Positions 26,164-35,182 of a stretch of 56,233 nt of DNA are shown here, in pieces (position 1 is the stretch's first letter; every line of letters begins with the position of its first letter). The DNA comes from Paenibacillus cremeus (lineage in GTDB: Bacteria; Bacillota; Bacilli; Paenibacillales; NBRC-103111): assembly GCF_007786445.1 (NCBI RefSeq), contig NZ_VNJI01000051.1, positions 1 to 56,233 of the forward strand. The letters are read 5' to 3'. The position numbers were made by a program, and so were the translations under genes. The notes below the pieces were generated by a model. The model was not told the DNA's origin, searched no databases, and worked only from the letters and a program-made list of their open reading frames with translations.

Positions 26164-29100
26164 TTGATCGACGTCAACAATTTTGAATTCATGAAGATCG
26201 GCTTGGCTTCACCCGACAAAATCCGTTCATGGTCGCGCGGCGAAGTAAAGAAGCCTGAAACGATTAACTATAGGACGCTAAAGCCTGAAAAAGAAGGCTT
26301 GTTCTGTGAGAAAATCTTTGGACCGACGAAGGATTGGGAGTGCCATTGCGGTAAATACAAGCGAGTGCGTTATAAAGGCGTAGTCTGTGACCGTTGCGGA
26401 GTTGAAGTAACCCGCCAAAAGGTGCGCCGTGAGCGTATGGGGCACATCGAGCTCGCTGCTCCGGTATCCCACATCTGGTATTTCAAAGGTATTCCTAGCC
26501 GCATGGGCTTGGCACTGGATATGTCTCCGCGTTCGCTTGAGGAGATCATTTACTTCGCATCTTATGTTGTAACGGATCCAGGGGATACGCCGCTGGAGAA
26601 GAAGCAGCTGCTGTCGGAGAAAGAATACCGCAGCTATCGTGAAAAGTATGGTTACGCGTTCCAAGCTGGAATGGGTGCCGAAGCGGTGAAAAAGCTGCTC
26701 CAGGATATCGACATCGAGAAAGAAGTCGAGATGCTGAAGGAAGAACTGAAAACCGCACAAGGCCAACGCCGCAATCGCGCGATTAAGCGCCTTGAGGTTA
26801 TGGAAGCGTTCCGGAATTCGAAGAACTTGCCTGGTTGGATGGTTCTTGATGTATTGCCGGTTATTCCGCCAGAGCTTCGCCCGATGGTGCAGCTCGACGG
26901 AGGACGTTTCGCTACATCTGACTTGAACGACTTGTATCGCCGTGTAATTAACCGTAACAACCGTCTGAAGAGACTGCTGGATCTCGGAGCGCCGGACATC
27001 ATCGTGCAGAACGAGAAGCGCATGCTGCAAGAAGCAGTTGACGCGTTGATTGACAACGGCCGTCGCGGGCGTCCTGTTACAGGTCCGGGTAACCGTCCTT
27101 TGAAATCCCTCAGCCACATGCTGAAAGGTAAACAAGGTCGTTTCCGTCAGAACTTGCTGGGTAAGCGGGTAGACTACTCCGGTCGTTCCGTTATCGTCGT
27201 AGGGCCTAGCTTGAAGATGTACCAATGTGGACTTCCAAAAGAAATGGCGTTGGAGCTGTTCAAGCCTTTCGTAATGAAAGAGCTTGTGAATAAAGGTCTT
27301 GCTCATAACATCAAGAGCGCGAAGCGTAAAGTAGAGCGTGTGAGTCCGGAAGTTTGGGATGTGCTTGAAGAAGTCATTAAGGAGCATCCAGTACTGCTGA
27401 ACCGTGCCCCTACGCTTCACAGATTGGGGATCCAGGCGTTCGAACCGATCCTGGTTGAAGGACGCGCCATTAAGCTTCATCCGCTCGTATGTACAGCCTA
27501 TAACGCTGACTTCGACGGTGACCAAATGGCGGTTCACGTTCCATTGTCGGCGGAAGCCCAGGCAGAAGCGCGCGTACTGATGCTTGCTTCAGGGAACATT
27601 CTTAACCCTAAGGACGGTAAACCGGTTGTTACACCATCTCAGGATATGGTCTTGGGAAGCTTCTACTTGACCACAGAGAACAAAAATTCGCAAGGATCTG
27701 GAACGATTCTTCGTACCGTTTCCGAAGCTGTTTCCTTGTATCAACGTGGCGAAGCGTCCCTGCATGCACGTGTTGCAATTCCTGCCAAAGCTTTGGGTAA
27801 GACCAGCTTTACGCCGGAGCAACAAGAAGCGATGTTGATTACAACCGTTGGTAAAATCATTTTCAACGAAATCTATCCGAAGGATTTCCCATTCATCAAT
27901 GAGGCAACTAAGCCGAATTTGATTAACGGTCCAGCGGATCGATATTTCGTATTCGATAAAGGCGGAGACATTCGTAAGCAGATGAATGAGCTGCCGGAAA
28001 CGAAAGCCGTTGGTAAAGACTATCTTGGTAATATCATTGCGGAATGCTTCCGTAAATACCATACAACTCAAACCTCGGTAATTCTCGATAACATCAAGCA
28101 ACTCGGGTTTACTTACTCGACTCGTGCAGGGATTACGATCGCTGTAGCCGATGTTACAGTTCCGCAGGAAAAAGTTAGGATTCTTCAAGAGTCGGATGAG
28201 AAAGTCAAGGTTGTTACAAATCAGTATCGCCGCGGCTTAATTACCGATGATGAAAGATATGACCGTGTTATTGCGATCTGGAGTAAAGCTAAGGATGAAC
28301 TGACGGATATCCTGATGAAATCCCTGGATAAGTACAACTCCATCAATATGATGGTGGAATCCAAAGCACGGGGTAATAAATCGCAGATTACTCAGCTTGG
28401 CGGGATGCGCGGTCTCATGGCTAACCCGTCCGGTAAAATCATCGAGTTGCCAATCAAATCGAACTTCCGTGAAGGTCTTACCGTCTTGGAGTACTTTATC
28501 TCCACACACGGTGCACGAAAAGGTTTGGCGGACACGGCACTTCGGACAGCGGACTCCGGGTATTTGACGCGTCGTTTGGTCGACGTTGCGCAGGACGTGA
28601 TCGTTCGCGACGAAGATTGCGGCACAGACAAGGGCTTCCTTGTCAGCCGGATCCAGGACGGCAAAGAGGTTATTGAGGATCTGTACGACCGTATCGAAGG
28701 ACGTTATTCCTTTGAGACGATTCGTCATCCGCAAACTGGTGAAATTATTGTTTCCCGCAACGATTTAATTGAAGCAAACATTGCCGACCAGATTATCGAC
28801 GCGGGCATTGAAAAGCTGCAAATTCGTTCTGTACTGAGCTGCCGTTCCAGACATGGCGTTTGTAAAAAATGCTATGGTCGTAACTTGGCGACTGGTCAGC
28901 ACGTCGAGATCGGGGAAGCGGTTGGTATCATCGCTGCACAATCGATCGGTGAACCGGGAACTCAGCTCACGATGCGTACGTTCCATACCGGGGGCGTAGC
29001 AGGGGACGATATCACTCAAGGTTTGCCGCGGATTCAAGAGCTCTTTGAAGCTCGAAATCCGAAAGGTCAAGCGATCATTTCCGAAATCGACGGAGTCGTT

Positions 29101-29784
29101 AAGGAAATTCGTGAAGCCAAGGATCGCCGGGAAATTGAAGTGCAGGGTGAAGCGGAGAACAAGGTGTATTCCGTACCTTACGGTTCTCGTGTTCGTGTAA
29201 CAGCGAATCAGGCCGTTGAAGCCGGCGATGAACTGACAGACGGTTCGATCGATCCGAAAGAAATGCTGCGCATTAAGGGTATTCGTGGCGTGCAGAACTA
29301 CATTTTGCAAGAAGTTCAACGCGTTTACCGAAACCAAGGGGTGGAAATCAACGACAAGCACGTTGAGGTTATGATCCGCCAAATGCTACGCAAAATAAGA
29401 ATCGTCGATGCAGGTAACACAACGTTGCTGCCTGGATCGTTCGTAGATATGCACGAGTACGAAGAAGCAAACAAGGTTGCACTATTCGCTGGTGAAGAGC
29501 CGGCGGTTGCGAAGCCTATTTTGCTCGGGATTACCAAGGCATCGCTCGAGACGGATTCCTTCTTGTCTGCAGCTTCCTTCCAAGAAACGACTCGTGTCCT
29601 GACGGATGCAGCGATCAAGGGTAAGGTTGACCAACTGCTCGGCTTGAAAGAAAATGTCATCATCGGTAAGCTGATCCCGGCAGGTACGGGGATGGCGAGA
29701 TACCGCAACATCCGGATTACCGATCCGAATGCGGAAGAACTGGATGAATCATTTGATGAAGCAGAAGCTGTTACTGTAGAATAA
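26164..29784 (+). CDS. rpoC: RNA polymerase beta' subunit
   Basis: A 1206-residue subunit carrying the active-site magnesium motif NADFDGDQM (447-455). The N-terminal zinc site is CHCGKYKRVRYKGVVCDRCG (about 60-78) and the second zinc site is the CRSRHGVCKKCYG region. The bridge helix and trigger loop follow, including 'TMRTFHTGGVAGDDI'. The TTG start at 26164 follows GGAGGAGGG and gives the same N-terminus as Bacillus (DVNNFE). No large insertion is seen, as expected for Bacillota. Confidence 0.97.
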   Translation: MIDVNNFEFMKIGLASPDKIRSWSRGEVKKPETINYRTLKPEKEGLFCEKIFGPTKDWECHCGKYKRVRYKGVVCDRCGVEVTRQKVRRERMGHIELAAPVSHIWYFKGIPSRMGLALDMSPRSLEEIIYFASYVVTDPGDTPLEKKQLLSEKEYRSYREKYGYAFQAGMGAEAVKKLLQDIDIEKEVEMLKEELKTAQGQRRNRAIKRLEVMEAFRNSKNLPGWMVLDVLPVIPPELRPMVQLDGGRFATSDLNDLYRRVINRNNRLKRLLDLGAPDIIVQNEKRMLQEAVDALIDNGRRGRPVTGPGNRPLKSLSHMLKGKQGRFRQNLLGKRVDYSGRSVIVVGPSLKMYQCGLPKEMALELFKPFVMKELVNKGLAHNIKSAKRKVERVSPEVWDVLEEVIKEHPVLLNRAPTLHRLGIQAFEPILVEGRAIKLHPLVCTAYNADFDGDQMAVHVPLSAEAQAEARVLMLASGNILNPKDGKPVVTPSQDMVLGSFYLTTENKNSQGSGTILRTVSEAVSLYQRGEASLHARVAIPAKALGKTSFTPEQQEAMLITTVGKIIFNEIYPKDFPFINEATKPNLINGPADRYFVFDKGGDIRKQMNELPETKAVGKDYLGNIIAECFRKYHTTQTSVILDNIKQLGFTYSTRAGITIAVADVTVPQEKVRILQESDEKVKVVTNQYRRGLITDDERYDRVIAIWSKAKDELTDILMKSLDKYNSINMMVESKARGNKSQITQLGGMRGLMANPSGKIIELPIKSNFREGLTVLEYFISTHGARKGLADTALRTADSGYLTRRLVDVAQDVIVRDEDCGTDKGFLVSRIQDGKEVIEDLYDRIEGRYSFETIRHPQTGEIIVSRNDLIEANIADQIIDAGIEKLQIRSVLSCRSRHGVCKKCYGRNLATGQHVEIGEAVGIIAAQSIGEPGTQLTMRTFHTGGVAGDDITQGLPRIQELFEARNPKGQAIISEIDGVVKEIREAKDRREIEVQGEAENKVYSVPYGSRVRVTANQAVEAGDELTDGSIDPKEMLRIKGIRGVQNYILQEVQRVYRNQGVEINDKHVEVMIRQMLRKIRIVDAGNTTLLPGSFVDMHEYEEANKVALFAGEEPAVAKPILLGITKASLETDSFLSAASFQETTRVLTDAAIKGKVDQLLGLKENVIIGKLIPAGTGMARYRNIRITDPNAEELDESFDEAEAVTVE

Positions 29785-29793
29785 GGATGAGGC

Positions 29794-29839
29794 GGCCGCC
29801 TTCAAAAAAATGGATTGTAAAATCTATTTGAAGGCGGTC
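29794..29839 (+). terminator. Long hairpin after rpoC
   Basis: GGCCGCCTTCAAA (29794-29806) pairs with TTTGAAGGCGGTC (29827-29839); the loop itself can pair (TGGATT/AATCTA). No T-run follows, so it may be a weak or factor-assisted terminator or a 3' end stabiliser of the rpoBC mRNA. Confidence 0.5.
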
Positions 29840-29847
29840 GACTATTC

Positions 29848-29876
29848 TTGACACGGTATGGTTGAAGTGCTAATAT
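29848..29876 (+). promoter_or_regulatory. str operon promoter
   Basis: A perfect TTGACA (29848-29853), 17-base spacer and TAATAT (29871-29876) preceded by TGC (extended -10). It should drive the L7Ae-like gene, rpsL, rpsG, fusA and tuf. Confidence 0.85.
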
Positions 29877-29929
29877 ATCAAAGTGTGCCATTTTGGGTGA
29901 CCAGCTGAGCGCTTTGGAGGATGTGCAAC

Positions 29930-30181
29930 ATGTCTTACGATAAAGTGAAGCAGGCTGTGAAGATCACAACTGGCACGAAGCAAGCGACAAGAATGGTTGA
30001 GCTAGGAATAGCTACGGAAGTCTTCGTTGCTAAAGATGCAGATCCGCGAATTACGATAAAGATGATTAACCTCTGCGAGACTCTGGGGGTTAAAGTGACA
30101 TACGTGGACTCCATGAAAATGTTAGGTAAAGCGTGTGGAATCGAAGTAGGCGCCGCGATGGCGGCTGTTGTGAATGAATAA
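29930..30181 (+). CDS. L7Ae-family ribosomal protein (YbxF-like)
   Basis: An 83-residue L7Ae/L30e-fold RNA-binding protein. The family core 'ATRMVELGIATEVFVAKDADP' and 'LGKACGIEVGAA' is present; such proteins bind kink-turns and the Bacillus homologue associates with ribosomes. ATG 29930 is chosen with GGAGG nine bases upstream; ATG 29921 abuts the Shine-Dalgarno. It is the first gene of the str transcript, as in other Bacilli. Confidence 0.92.
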   Translation: MSYDKVKQAVKITTGTKQATRMVELGIATEVFVAKDADPRITIKMINLCETLGVKVTYVDSMKMLGKACGIEVGAAMAAVVNE

Positions 30182-30309
30182 ATAAAATGTTTTTGTCTGA
30201 GAAAATGCAAGAAAGTCGACGACAAAAACTTTTGCTTTGCTCATTTACGATTCGCCTGGATCTGTGGGCTTGAAATTGAAAGATCATTATCTTGAAGGAG
30301 GTGGCCAAT

Positions 30310-30729
30310 ATGCCAACAATTAACCAGCTCGTTCGTAAAGGACGCCAAGCTAAAGTTGTTAAATCCAAGTCCCCAGCTCTGCAAAGAGGCTTCAATGCCT
30401 TGAAGAGAGAAGCGACGGATCAAAGCTCTCCGCAAAAACGCGGTGTTTGTACTCGTGTAGGTACAATGACGCCAAAGAAACCGAACTCCGCCCTTCGTAA
30501 GTATGCGCGTGTTCGTTTGACTAACCGTGTTGAGGTTACTGCCTACATCCCGGGTATCGGACACAACCTGCAAGAGCACAGCGTTGTTCTGATTCGCGGC
30601 GGTCGTGTTAAGGATCTTCCAGGGGTTCGTTACCACATCGTTCGTGGTGCGCTTGATACTGCAGGCGTGAACAACCGTAAACAAGCTCGTTCCAAGTACG
30701 GCGCTAAGCGTCCGAAAGTGAAGAAGTAA
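30310..30729 (+). CDS. rpsL: Ribosomal protein S12
   Basis: A 139-residue decoding-site protein. The conserved loop TPKKPNSALRKYARV (about 55-70) contains the lysine altered in streptomycin resistance, and it is wild type. The second loop 'GGRVKDLPGVRYHIVRG' is also intact. ATG 30310 follows AAGGAGGTGG. Normal length; second gene of the str operon. Confidence 0.97.
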   Translation: MPTINQLVRKGRQAKVVKSKSPALQRGFNALKREATDQSSPQKRGVCTRVGTMTPKKPNSALRKYARVRLTNRVEVTAYIPGIGHNLQEHSVVLIRGGRVKDLPGVRYHIVRGALDTAGVNNRKQARSKYGAKRPKVKK

Positions 30730-30772
30730 TACCAAATCCTAAGAATGAACTTTTTTAGAAAGGGGGATAACT

Positions 30773-31243
30773 ATGCCTCGTAAAGGTCCAGTTACTCGCA
30801 GAGACGTATTGCCAGATCCGATTTACAACAGCAAGCTTGTTACCCGTCTGATCAACCGAATCATGATTGATGGTAAAAGAGGAACAGCCCAGACAATTCT
30901 TTATAACGCATTCAACTTGATTCAAGAACGCACTGGTAAAGAACCTATGGAAGTGTTCGAAACAGCGATCAAAAACATTATGCCTGTTCTTGAAGTTAAA
31001 GCTCGCCGTGTTGGGGGTGCTAACTACCAAGTACCGGTAGAAGTTAGACCAGATCGCCGTACCACCTTGGGTCTTCGCTGGCTCGTGAACTACTCCCGCC
31101 TTCGCGGTGAGAAGACGATGGAAGAAAGATTGGCTCAAGAAATCATTGATGCAAGCAACAGCACAGGTGCTTCCGTTAAGAAACGCGAAGACACACACAA
31201 GATGGCAGAAGCCAACAAGGCGTTCGCGCACTATCGTTGGTAA
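30773..31243 (+). CDS. rpsG: Ribosomal protein S7
   Basis: A 156-residue primary assembly protein of the small-subunit head, binding the 3' major domain of 16S rRNA near the E site. It starts MPRKGPVTRRDVLPDP and ends FAHYRW, both typical. The beta hairpin region 'GANYQVPVEVRPDRR' is present. AAAGGGGG Shine-Dalgarno precedes ATG 30773. Third gene of the str operon. Confidence 0.97.
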   Translation: MPRKGPVTRRDVLPDPIYNSKLVTRLINRIMIDGKRGTAQTILYNAFNLIQERTGKEPMEVFETAIKNIMPVLEVKARRVGGANYQVPVEVRPDRRTTLGLRWLVNYSRLRGEKTMEERLAQEIIDASNSTGASVKKREDTHKMAEANKAFAHYRW

Positions 31244-31276
31244 AATAATTCCTATTTATAGGAAGGAGACAACCTA

Positions 31277-33352
31277 ATGGCTAGAGAGTTCTCCTTAAAA
31301 GATACACGTAATATCGGGATTATGGCGCATATCGATGCCGGTAAAACGACTACAACTGAGCGTATTCTGTTCTATACAGGCCGCGTGCACAAGATCGGTG
31401 AAGTTCACGAGGGTGCAGCTACAATGGACTGGATGGCACAGGAGCAAGAGCGCGGAATTACAATCACTTCCGCTGCTACTACAGCTCAATGGAAAGGTCA
31501 CCGCATCAATATTATCGACACCCCGGGGCACGTTGACTTCACTGTAGAAGTAGAACGCTCCCTGCGTGTATTGGACGGAGCAGTAGGTGTATTCAGTGCG
31601 AAAGAAGGCGTTGAACCGCAATCGGAAACCGTTTGGAGACAAGCGGACCGTTATAGTGTTCCTCGGATTGCTTATGTTAATAAGATGGACATTATCGGTG
31701 CAGACTTCCTTCAAGTTATTGAGTCGATGAAAGCGAAGCTTGGTGCTAACGCTGTAGCGATTCAATTGCCAATCGGCGCTGAAAATGATTTTGTAGGTGC
31801 GATTGACTTGATCGAGCGCGTGGCTTATGTCTACAAAGACGATCTTGGCAAAGAGCCTATCAAATCGGAAATTCCTGCAGAGCTGAAAGACAAAGCTGAA
31901 GAGCTGCGTCTTGAGCTTGTAGAGAAAGTTGCCGAGCTTGACGAAGAGCTGATGATGAAATACCTGGAAGGCGAAGAGCTGACTGTGGAAGAAATCAAAT
32001 CTGCGCTTCGTAAAGGCGTTTGCTCCGTTAAGATTTTCCCAGTAATCTGCGGATCTTCTTACCGGAACAAAGGCGTTCAAATGATGCTGGATGCCGTTAT
32101 CGACTACTTGCCAGCTCCAATCGATGTGCCTGATATTAAAGGTACTCTTGAAGATGGTACAGAAGTAGTGCGGAAATCTGCTGATGATCAGCCGTTCTCT
32201 GCTCTGGCATTCAAAATCATGACAGATCCGTTTGTTGGTAAGTTGACGTTCTTCCGCGTATACTCTGGTGTTTTGAACTCCGGATCCTACGTATTGAATG
32301 CAACTAAAGGCAAGCGCGAACGTATCGGCCGTATCCTTCAAATGCATGCTAACAGCCGTCAAGAAATCGAAGTGGTATACTCCGGTGATATCGCGGCTGC
32401 AGTAGGCTTGAAAGATACCGTTACAGGCGATACGCTTTGTGATGAGAAGAACCCGGTTGTGCTTGAGTCCATGAACTTCCCTGAGCCGGTTATCCAGCTC
32501 GCGGTTGAGCCTAAGACTAAAGCAGACCAAGACAAAATGGGCGTTGCATTGTCCAAGCTGTCTGAAGAAGATCCAACCTTCCGTGCGCACACAGACGAAG
32601 AAACAGGCCAAACAATTATCTCTGGTATGGGTGAGCTTCACCTCGAGATTATTGTTGACCGTATGCTTCGTGAGTTCAAGGTAGAAACCAATGTGGGTAA
32701 ACCACAGGTAGCTTACCGTGAAACATTCAAGCAAGCAGCGAAGGTAGAAGGTAAGTTCGTACGCCAATCCGGTGGCCGTGGTCAATACGGACATTGTTGG
32801 GTGGAGTTCGAGCCGCTTGAGCCAGGAACTGGCTTCCAGTTCGTAAGCAAGATCGTTGGTGGCGCAATTCCGAAGGAATTCGTTGCTCCGATCCAAGCAG
32901 GTATCGAAGAGTCGATGAAGAACGGCGTATACGCTGGCTTCCCGCTTGTTGATATCAAGGCGACCGTTGTAGACGGTTCTTACCATGATGTAGACTCCAG
33001 TGAGATGGCGTTTAAGATTGCTGGTTCCATGGCACTTAAGGCAGCTGCCGAGAAGTGTAAGCCAGTATTGCTTGAGCCAATCATGAAAGTCGAAGTTACG
33101 GTTCCTGAAGAGTATATGGGCGATGTAATGGGTGACCTGAACTCCCGCCGCGGACGCATTGAGGGAATGGACGCTCGCTTCGGAGCGCAAATCATCCGTG
33201 CGAAAGTACCTCTTTCCGAAATGTTCGGTTACTCCACGACACTTCGTTCCCGTACGCAAGGTCGCGGTGTATACTCGATGGAAATCTCGCATTATGAAGA
33301 AGTACCTAAGTCGATTGCAGAAGAAATCGTTGCAAAGAACAAAGGTGCTTAA
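31277..33352 (+). CDS. fusA: Elongation factor G
   Basis: A 691-residue translocase GTPase. G1 is AHIDAGKTTTTER (about 17-29), G3 DTPGHVDF, G4 NKMD; domains II-V follow, with domain IV 'RQSGGRGQYGHCWVEFEP'. It moves tRNAs and mRNA after peptide bond formation and splits ribosomes with RRF. Length and motifs match Bacillus EF-G; the residues around the fusidic-acid pocket look normal. GGAAGGAGA precedes ATG 31277. Confidence 0.97.
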   Translation: MAREFSLKDTRNIGIMAHIDAGKTTTTERILFYTGRVHKIGEVHEGAATMDWMAQEQERGITITSAATTAQWKGHRINIIDTPGHVDFTVEVERSLRVLDGAVGVFSAKEGVEPQSETVWRQADRYSVPRIAYVNKMDIIGADFLQVIESMKAKLGANAVAIQLPIGAENDFVGAIDLIERVAYVYKDDLGKEPIKSEIPAELKDKAEELRLELVEKVAELDEELMMKYLEGEELTVEEIKSALRKGVCSVKIFPVICGSSYRNKGVQMMLDAVIDYLPAPIDVPDIKGTLEDGTEVVRKSADDQPFSALAFKIMTDPFVGKLTFFRVYSGVLNSGSYVLNATKGKRERIGRILQMHANSRQEIEVVYSGDIAAAVGLKDTVTGDTLCDEKNPVVLESMNFPEPVIQLAVEPKTKADQDKMGVALSKLSEEDPTFRAHTDEETGQTIISGMGELHLEIIVDRMLREFKVETNVGKPQVAYRETFKQAAKVEGKFVRQSGGRGQYGHCWVEFEPLEPGTGFQFVSKIVGGAIPKEFVAPIQAGIEESMKNGVYAGFPLVDIKATVVDGSYHDVDSSEMAFKIAGSMALKAAAEKCKPVLLEPIMKVEVTVPEEYMGDVMGDLNSRRGRIEGMDARFGAQIIRAKVPLSEMFGYSTTLRSRTQGRGVYSMEISHYEEVPKSIAEEIVAKNKGA

Positions 33353-33385
33353 TATAAATTGATATTTTAAGGGAGGCTTCTTTCC

Positions 33386-34576
33386 ATGGCAAAAGCGAAA
33401 TTTGAACGTAATAAGCCGCACGTTAACATTGGTACCATCGGTCACGTTGACCACGGTAAAACAACTTTGACAGCGGCAATCACAACGGTTCTTTCCAAAA
33501 AATACGGCGGTGCAGCTGTAGCATTCGACCAAATCGATAAAGCTCCAGAAGAGCGCGAGCGCGGGATCACAATCTCCACAGCTCACGTTGAATACGAAAC
33601 ACCTAACCGTCACTATGCACACGTTGACTGCCCAGGCCACGCCGACTATGTTAAAAACATGATCACAGGCGCAGCTCAAATGGACGGCGCAATCCTGGTT
33701 GTATCCGCAGCTGACGGCCCAATGCCGCAAACTCGTGAGCACATCCTGTTGTCCCGCCAAGTAGGCGTACCTTACATCGTCGTGTTCTTGAACAAATGCG
33801 ACATGGTTGAAGACGAAGAACTTCTTGAACTGGTTGAAATGGAAGTTCGCGACTTGCTGAATGAGTATGAGTTCCCAGGCGACGATACTCCAATCGTTCG
33901 CGGCGCAGCTCGTGAAGCTCTTCAAAACCCAGATGGCCCTTGGGCTGACAAAATCGTTGAGTTGTTCGAGCACATCGACTCCTACATCCCAACTCCACAA
34001 CGCGATACTGACAAGCCTTTCTTGATGCCAGTAGAGGACGTGTTCACGATCACTGGTCGTGGTACCGTTGCTACAGGTCGTGTAGAGCGCGGTGTAGTTA
34101 AAGTAGGCGACGAGATCGAAATCATCGGTCTGGCTGAAGAAACTCGTAAATGCGTTGTTACAGGCGTAGAAATGTTCCGTAAGCTTCTTGACTCCGCTCA
34201 AGCGGGCGACAACATCGGCGCATTGCTTCGCGGTGTAGATCGTAAAGATATCGAGCGTGGACAAGTATTGGCTAAGCCAGGTTCCGTTAAGCCACACACG
34301 AACTTCGCGGCTCAAATCTACGTTCTGACTAAAGAAGAAGGTGGCCGTCACAAGCCTTTCTTCACTGGCTACCGTCCACAGTTCTACTTCCGTACAACGG
34401 ACGTTACTGGTATCATCAACCTTCCAGAAGGTTCCGAAATGGTAATGCCTGGAGATAACGTTACAGTTACTGTTGAACTGATCGCTCCAATCGCTATCGA
34501 AGAAGGTACTCGCTTCGCGATTCGCGAAGGCGGCCGTACTGTAGGCGCTGGCGCTGTAGCAACAATCAGCAAGTAA
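33386..34576 (+). CDS. tuf: Elongation factor Tu
   Basis: A 396-residue GTPase that delivers aminoacyl-tRNA to the ribosome. G1 GHVDHGKTTL (about 19-28), effector region 'ERERGITI', G3 DCPGHADY, G4 NKCD and domains II and III are intact; codons are the most biased in the window, as expected for a very highly expressed gene. AGGGAGG precedes ATG 33386. Last gene of the str operon, followed by a strong terminator. Confidence 0.98.
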   Translation: MAKAKFERNKPHVNIGTIGHVDHGKTTLTAAITTVLSKKYGGAAVAFDQIDKAPEERERGITISTAHVEYETPNRHYAHVDCPGHADYVKNMITGAAQMDGAILVVSAADGPMPQTREHILLSRQVGVPYIVVFLNKCDMVEDEELLELVEMEVRDLLNEYEFPGDDTPIVRGAAREALQNPDGPWADKIVELFEHIDSYIPTPQRDTDKPFLMPVEDVFTITGRGTVATGRVERGVVKVGDEIEIIGLAEETRKCVVTGVEMFRKLLDSAQAGDNIGALLRGVDRKDIERGQVLAKPGSVKPHTNFAAQIYVLTKEEGGRHKPFFTGYRPQFYFRTTDVTGIINLPEGSEMVMPGDNVTVTVELIAPIAIEEGTRFAIREGGRTVGAGAVATISK

Positions 34577-34595
34577 TAAATGGTCTTTTCGACCG

Positions 34596-34633
34596 GCCCT
34601 TCATCTTCCGATGAGGGGCTTTATATTTTTTTG
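34596..34633 (+). terminator. Terminator after tuf
   Basis: GCCCTTCATC / GATGAGGGGC with a TTCC loop and a T-rich tail ending in seven T. Confidence 0.9.
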
Positions 34634-34653
34634 GGCAAAGGCACACTTTTTCC

Positions 34654-34682
34654 TTGCTTTTTGTTTTTATTTTTGTTATTAT
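34654..34682 (+). promoter_or_regulatory. S10 operon promoter
   Basis: TTGCTT (34654-34659), 17-base spacer and TATTAT (34677-34682) preceded by TGt (extended -10), in a very T-rich stretch that may act as an UP-like region. Expected start near 34689. Confidence 0.65.
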
Positions 34683-34688
34683 AGTGAA

Positions 34689-34819
34689 CGTTGGTCTGAG
34701 ACGTTGCGATGATGTGAGAGGTTGCTGACACACCCGGCCCCTTTGCCATAGGGACGGCGTCAGGAGATTTTCACGGAGTATGTCCGATACTAAATTGGGC
34801 GATAGAAGGAGGGAATACT
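34689..34819 (+). promoter_or_regulatory. S10 operon leader RNA
   Basis: A 130-base leader before rpsJ. CTGAC (34725-34729) pairs with GTCAG (34759-34763), and within it CCG/CGG and CCCT/AGGG helices surround the loop TTGCCAT, giving a two-tier stem-loop. The segment 'gttgctgacacacccggcc..tttgccat' resembles sequence before rpsJ in other Bacilli, which suggests a conserved function, perhaps control by an S10-operon protein. The ligand is unknown. Confidence 0.55.
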
Positions 34820-35128
34820 ATGGCAAAGCAAAAGATTCGTATTCGTTTGAAGGCTTATGATCACAGAATTTTGGATCAATCCGCTGAGAAAATCGTGGAA
34901 ACGGCCAAGCGTTCGGGTGCAGGAGTGTCTGGTCCGATTCCGCTTCCTACAGAGAAGCAAATCATCACCATTCTCCGCGCTGTTCACAAGTACAAAGATT
35001 CTCGTGAACAATTCGAAATGCGTACGCACAAACGTTTGATCGATATCGTAAATCCGACGCCGCAAACAGTCGATGCACTGATGCGTTTGGATCTGCCGTC
35101 CGGTGTGGACATTGAGATTAAACTGTAA
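34820..35128 (+). CDS. rpsJ: Ribosomal protein S10
   Basis: A 102-residue small-subunit head protein, also NusE, the partner of NusB in transcription antitermination. The long loop 'SGAGVSGPIPLPTEKQIITILRAVHKYKDSREQFE' and the C-terminal 'LPSGVDIEIKL' are typical. GAAGGAGGG precedes ATG 34820. First gene of the S10-spc-alpha superoperon. Confidence 0.98.
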   Translation: MAKQKIRIRLKAYDHRILDQSAEKIVETAKRSGAGVSGPIPLPTEKQIITILRAVHKYKDSREQFEMRTHKRLIDIVNPTPQTVDALMRLDLPSGVDIEIKL

Positions 35129-35182
35129 TATTACGCACATTGTGGATAAATACAAAGCAACAAAAGAAAAGAGGTGTCAACG

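Noticed and set aside
31295..34351. 1018-codon open frame on the minus strand opposite fusA and tuf
   Set aside because: It is antisense to two very highly expressed genes whose codon bias removes stop codons from that frame. The protein has no recognisable domain and is cysteine/phenylalanine-rich noise, and no ribosome binding site or promoter is evident.
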